Below, one piece after another: positions 60,741 to 64,000 of a DNA stretch of 64,000 nucleotides; within the stretch, counting starts at the first letter, position 1; every line of letters begins with the position of its first letter. The translations under genes and the position numbers were made by a program. This stretch comes from Sialis fuliginosa (Eukaryota; Arthropoda; Insecta; Megaloptera; Sialidae): positions 8,618,001-8,682,000 of the forward strand of contig OY540815.1 of NCBI GenBank assembly GCA_961205875.1, read 5' to 3'. The notes beneath the pieces were generated by a model. That model was given only the letters and a program-made list of their open reading frames with translations, was not told where the DNA came from and ran no database searches.

Positions 60741-61600
60741 CACTATATTTCATGTACTGTAAAAAGTGCAATTTGGAAAAACGCAATTAATCTTGCTGCC
60801 GGCCCTGTTAAATACCACAAAAAAGATTCATAACTATAAAAACCATAAATAATAATCCTTGTTTCAGATCTATAAGATAAACCATTTTTGAAATAAATGC
60901 CTGGTTTTTATAAGTTGTAGCAGCCTGTATATAAATTGTGAACGATAAAATCCAATCGATAAAAATTTATAACCTAGTTTTCTTCTTTGTTGTATATAGG
61001 TCGAAGAATTTATACGTACCAGCAGGAGTGATAATTAACAAGTACCTCCGTGGGAACCAATTATTAACCTTTACACTGCACACATTATTTTTTTAGACAT
61101 AAAACATATATTCAGGGTTTATCAGACCGAAATAATTAACTTCTTCAAACTGACTACTTTACTTAAAAAAGTTACGTATGGAATTTCTCAATTTCAAAAC
61201 CAAATATGCAATTGTTGAATAAAAAATCTACTATTCTTATTGTTCACATAATCTAAAGGTATGTTTCCCAGCGATATACTCAATCAATGGAACGGAAACA
61301 CAGCTTTTTATGTTATCTTCCGGAACAAAGATACAATCTTATAACAAAGTACAATAGAACACGATAAAGCCATCGTATCCAGCAATAATATCAGTTATGT
61401 TAACAATACCTAAAATAATATTCATAAACTAATTTTCAAACTGCCATAACTTGAAAATCGTAGACGAAAAATAATGTTGGGAGGGATAATTTTATATCGA
61501 AATTTATAAATTAAATGTATTTTTTTAAACCGTATCTACAATATACAAATACATAAGAACAAACTTTATCTAAAAAAGATTTTAAGTAGAAAATAGTAAT
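60741..61600. other. Noncoding, unassigned
   Basis: Nothing was recognised. Confidence 0.4.
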
Positions 61601-62056
61601 TAAGGTGCAGTGGGGTAAGTGCAGACCGGTTTTTGCATAGTTGAACTTTGAATCCATATATTTTCAATCTGTTATATAAATACATACTTAATATTTTCAG
61701 AATCAAATGATTGTGCAGTTATTACTGACTCTTTTAAATAGGAAATTGTAAAAAATGTTAACTACAGTGCACTTGCCCCATTTTTGGGGCAAGTGAATTA
61801 CCGGTAGTTAAAAACGCTTTGAAACATTTCATATGCTATGGGGCAAGAGCAGAATTGTGAATACGCCTAGTATAAAATGCTTTTTACCGAATCAAGATAC
61901 GTTGTTTAGTTTTGGAGTAGTGAACTTTTTAAAGAAGTTGGTATTAACTTTTAGTAGTTCACTACATATTAGCTATTACAATTTAATTCGTATTATAATA
62001 AAAAAGAACCCGTTAATACACTTGCCCCGTTTCTGCACTTACCCCACTGCACCTTA
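61601..62056. mobile_element. TIR element family G with TAAGGTGCAGTGGGG ends and central hairpin
   Basis: The left TAAGGTGCAGTGGGGTAAGT and right inverse (ACTTACCCCACTGCACCTTA) match over about 24 bp, TA-bounded. The interior carries a hairpin CACTTGCCCC / GGGGCAAGTG at about 61771-61797 and further GGGGCAAG copies. It is 456 bp. The 80-aa frame at 61833-62075 is a shadow running out of the element. Confidence 0.85.
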
Positions 62057-63160
62057 TATATATTTATTTTTTTAATGTAACTTCTGATACCAAACCAATC
62101 TTTTTTAGGCAACATAATCCGGGAAATAAAACTATCACAACATTTTCCATATTCTCATAAATATAGAGATTCACATATTCTTACCAAAACGTAGATAAGT
62201 ATTTTCCACATACCTGTAACAAAAAAGAAAATATTAGATATTATTAATAAAAAATAAAAAAGATTATATAAAAATATATTCGAATATTAAAATTAAAAAA
62301 AGAAAACGTTTTACTAAATGTAATTATGTAAAATTTCTTTGATAAAAATACCTCTATGTAAAAAAAGTTGTTTAATGAACCAAATCTAAGATTAAATTCT
62401 AATAATTTTTTTATATGATATAGTAAATTAATATTATTGAAATTGAAATTGAAACAAATTTTAATTTTTATCACGTCGTTATGAAAATATTAAATTTTGA
62501 ACATTTGTCATTTTTGTATGACCAGTATAGGGTAACGAAGTAAATAAAAAAATTTAAATATTTTTGACGGAAAAATTTATGTTGGTACCACTTCGATAAT
62601 AGAGTCAAATGAGCGATAGAGAGCATCATTTATTTACTTTTTTTTTAAATGATCAAACGTATTTTAACCTAACATGATCTCAATGTAGGTACTTTTAAAT
62701 TTTATATAAATCAGAAACAAACTTTTCCATGCTTATATTCATTTTCTAATAAATACCTACACTTGACTCATAACTACTAGAACAAACTCCTTAAGTAATA
62801 GTCTAAATCTTGAAATATAAAAAAATAAAGTACACTTATAGTATAATACATCAATGTGAAACAAAAAACATACGTTTATATACGAGTATGAGTATGTAAT
62901 GCATACACTTTGATCTTTAAATAGAATTCAGAAATATAAAGCTTCTGCTAAATCAAGATATGTTAAAGACACTGAAAAAAGCGGAATATATCAATCCTGT
63001 TTGTTATGTAAAAAATCAAGTACGTATGACTGATCTTGAAAAGCGTCTATCAAGATTTAAATTTAGATTCTTCATCATTATTTGAGTTTTTGATATAATA
63101 GTATTATGCAATTTAAAAAAAAAACGGTTAAGTAGTAACTTTAATGATCTTACAAGTGTA
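62057..63160. other. Very AT-rich noncoding DNA
   Basis: Nothing was recognised; the 76-aa frame at 62244-62474 is compositional (Phe/Ile/Asn/Lys). Confidence 0.45.
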
Positions 63161-63713
63161 TAAGGTACTGGCACCAGTTATGGGCGCTATAAGAACAAGG
63201 TTTACTGTTTTTGTGATTGACGGGCTTCTTTTTTATAATTCTCATGAGCTCATGTTATAATTTAATTACCAAAATCCGCAAATATAGTTTGTTTTTTAAA
63301 TTGAAGACTTTTATTTTGTTTATGTTTTTTCTCCAATAAAGGATAAAGTAAAACCAGTAATGAGCTGGCAGTGATGGACACTTACTAATGATTATAAAAT
63401 GATAAGTACTACGACACAAAAGGTATAAAAGAAAGAATCGTCAAATTTGAAACAATGTAATGCAGTTGCTATGATAATATAATAATTAATAAATAAATTA
63501 TAATAATTATTAGTTTAAATGTCCACCATTTTGACACCTATTGGTCGATTGTCATCAAATCACGTTGTAAGACAGTTAAATGTATATAGATTAATATTCA
63601 AAAGTGGTAGTAATCAAATATCAACAAATATTTCTAATTCAGCACATTTAATTAAAAAATAATCATTACTGGGGTCAGTTTCGAGACTGGTGCCAGTACC
63701 TTATCTTTTTTTA
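63161..63713 (-). mobile_element. TIR element family B, copy 3 (both ends present)
   Basis: The left TAAGGTACTGGCACCAGTTA and right ACTGGTGCCAGTACCTTA are inverted, TA-bounded, about 550 bp. It is in inverse orientation to 16115-16666, with AGTACTACGACACAAAA and GTGATGGACACTT landmarks. It is noncoding. Confidence 0.88.
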
Positions 63714-63970
63714 TACTTCATTACATTCATTTATTTGAGTTATTACGGTAATTAAAAAAATTGTACAAAAGAATTAAAAAATAAAAACTAACTCATACTT
63801 TTAGAATAACATTTTTCATTAAAAATTTAATTAGTATTTCTTGGAACATATATTAATTGCTTTCGAATTAAAATAAATGAAACATGTCAACTTTATTATA
63901 AAAAAACACAAATTATACAATTAGCAAGCGAAAATAAACATTTTATGAGAAAATTTCAATATAAAACATA
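63714..63970. other. AT-rich noncoding DNA, possible intron end
   Basis: Leads into the splice acceptor below; no repeat was seen. Confidence 0.35.
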
Positions 63971-64000
63971 TTTTCTTGCAGTTGAAACGACCCGACGCGA
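63971..64000 (+). other. Candidate 3' splice acceptor and start of an exon
   Basis: TTTTCTTGCAG at 63971-63981 is a textbook pyrimidine tract plus CAG. The 19 bases after it change abruptly from AT-rich to GAAACGACCCGACGCGA. If this is an exon, much of the window is an upstream intron or intergenic DNA of a plus-strand gene. The exon is cut by the window edge, so frame and identity cannot be given. Confidence 0.35.

Overview
This window looks like nuclear DNA from an arthropod, most likely an insect. It is strongly AT-rich and has no bacterial-style gene packing. It is dominated by short terminal-inverted-repeat (TIR) transposons, hAT-type elements with 8-bp target duplications, and Tc1 and mariner transposase relics. 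I cannot name the species. I found no intact cellular protein-coding gene. All long reading frames are short, lack recognisable domains and mostly lie inside repeats. The window is best read as intergenic or deep intronic DNA. The only host-gene hints are a good 3' splice acceptor at the extreme right end (63971-63981), a less AT-rich island at 54.62-54.97 kb, and a possible broken THAP-like zinc-finger exon at 53.12 kb.

Layout. 0-17 kb: scattered TIR elements, a 5' fragment of a mariner, a 300-bp inverted multimer with a hammerhead-like core (10.5-10.8 kb), and a repeat copy (family A) interrupted by a nested palindromic MITE (12.0 kb). 17-25 kb: two hAT elements with perfect 8-bp target duplications (17.08 and 17.91 kb), an old diverged 2-kb inverted repeat (20.66-22.60 kb), and a 1-kb element ending in CACTGAAAAAAA. 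25.2-34.04 kb: a 4,374-bp segment present twice in direct tandem, with no difference found, each copy carrying a dead Tc1 transposase. 34.04-38.85 kb: a very large, near-perfect palindrome with arms of about 2.2 kb and no coding capacity. 39-53 kb: more hAT and TIR elements, including one element nested in another, family A copies, and an internally deleted mariner (47.8-48.5 kb). 53-64 kb: TIR elements with central hairpins, another family A copy, an RTE/SINE-like repeat, and the terminal splice acceptor.

The most unusual structure is the palindrome together with the tandem duplication. The right breakpoint of the duplication lies within about 5 bp of the palindrome's left terminus. The left breakpoint cuts through a TIR element, so the first copy holds the original flank and the second is the derived junction. 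If real, a transcript through the palindrome would fold into a perfect-type hairpin of more than 2 kb, a plausible endogenous siRNA source. If not real, it is an assembly problem at a hard-to-resolve repeat. Long reads across both junctions would decide.
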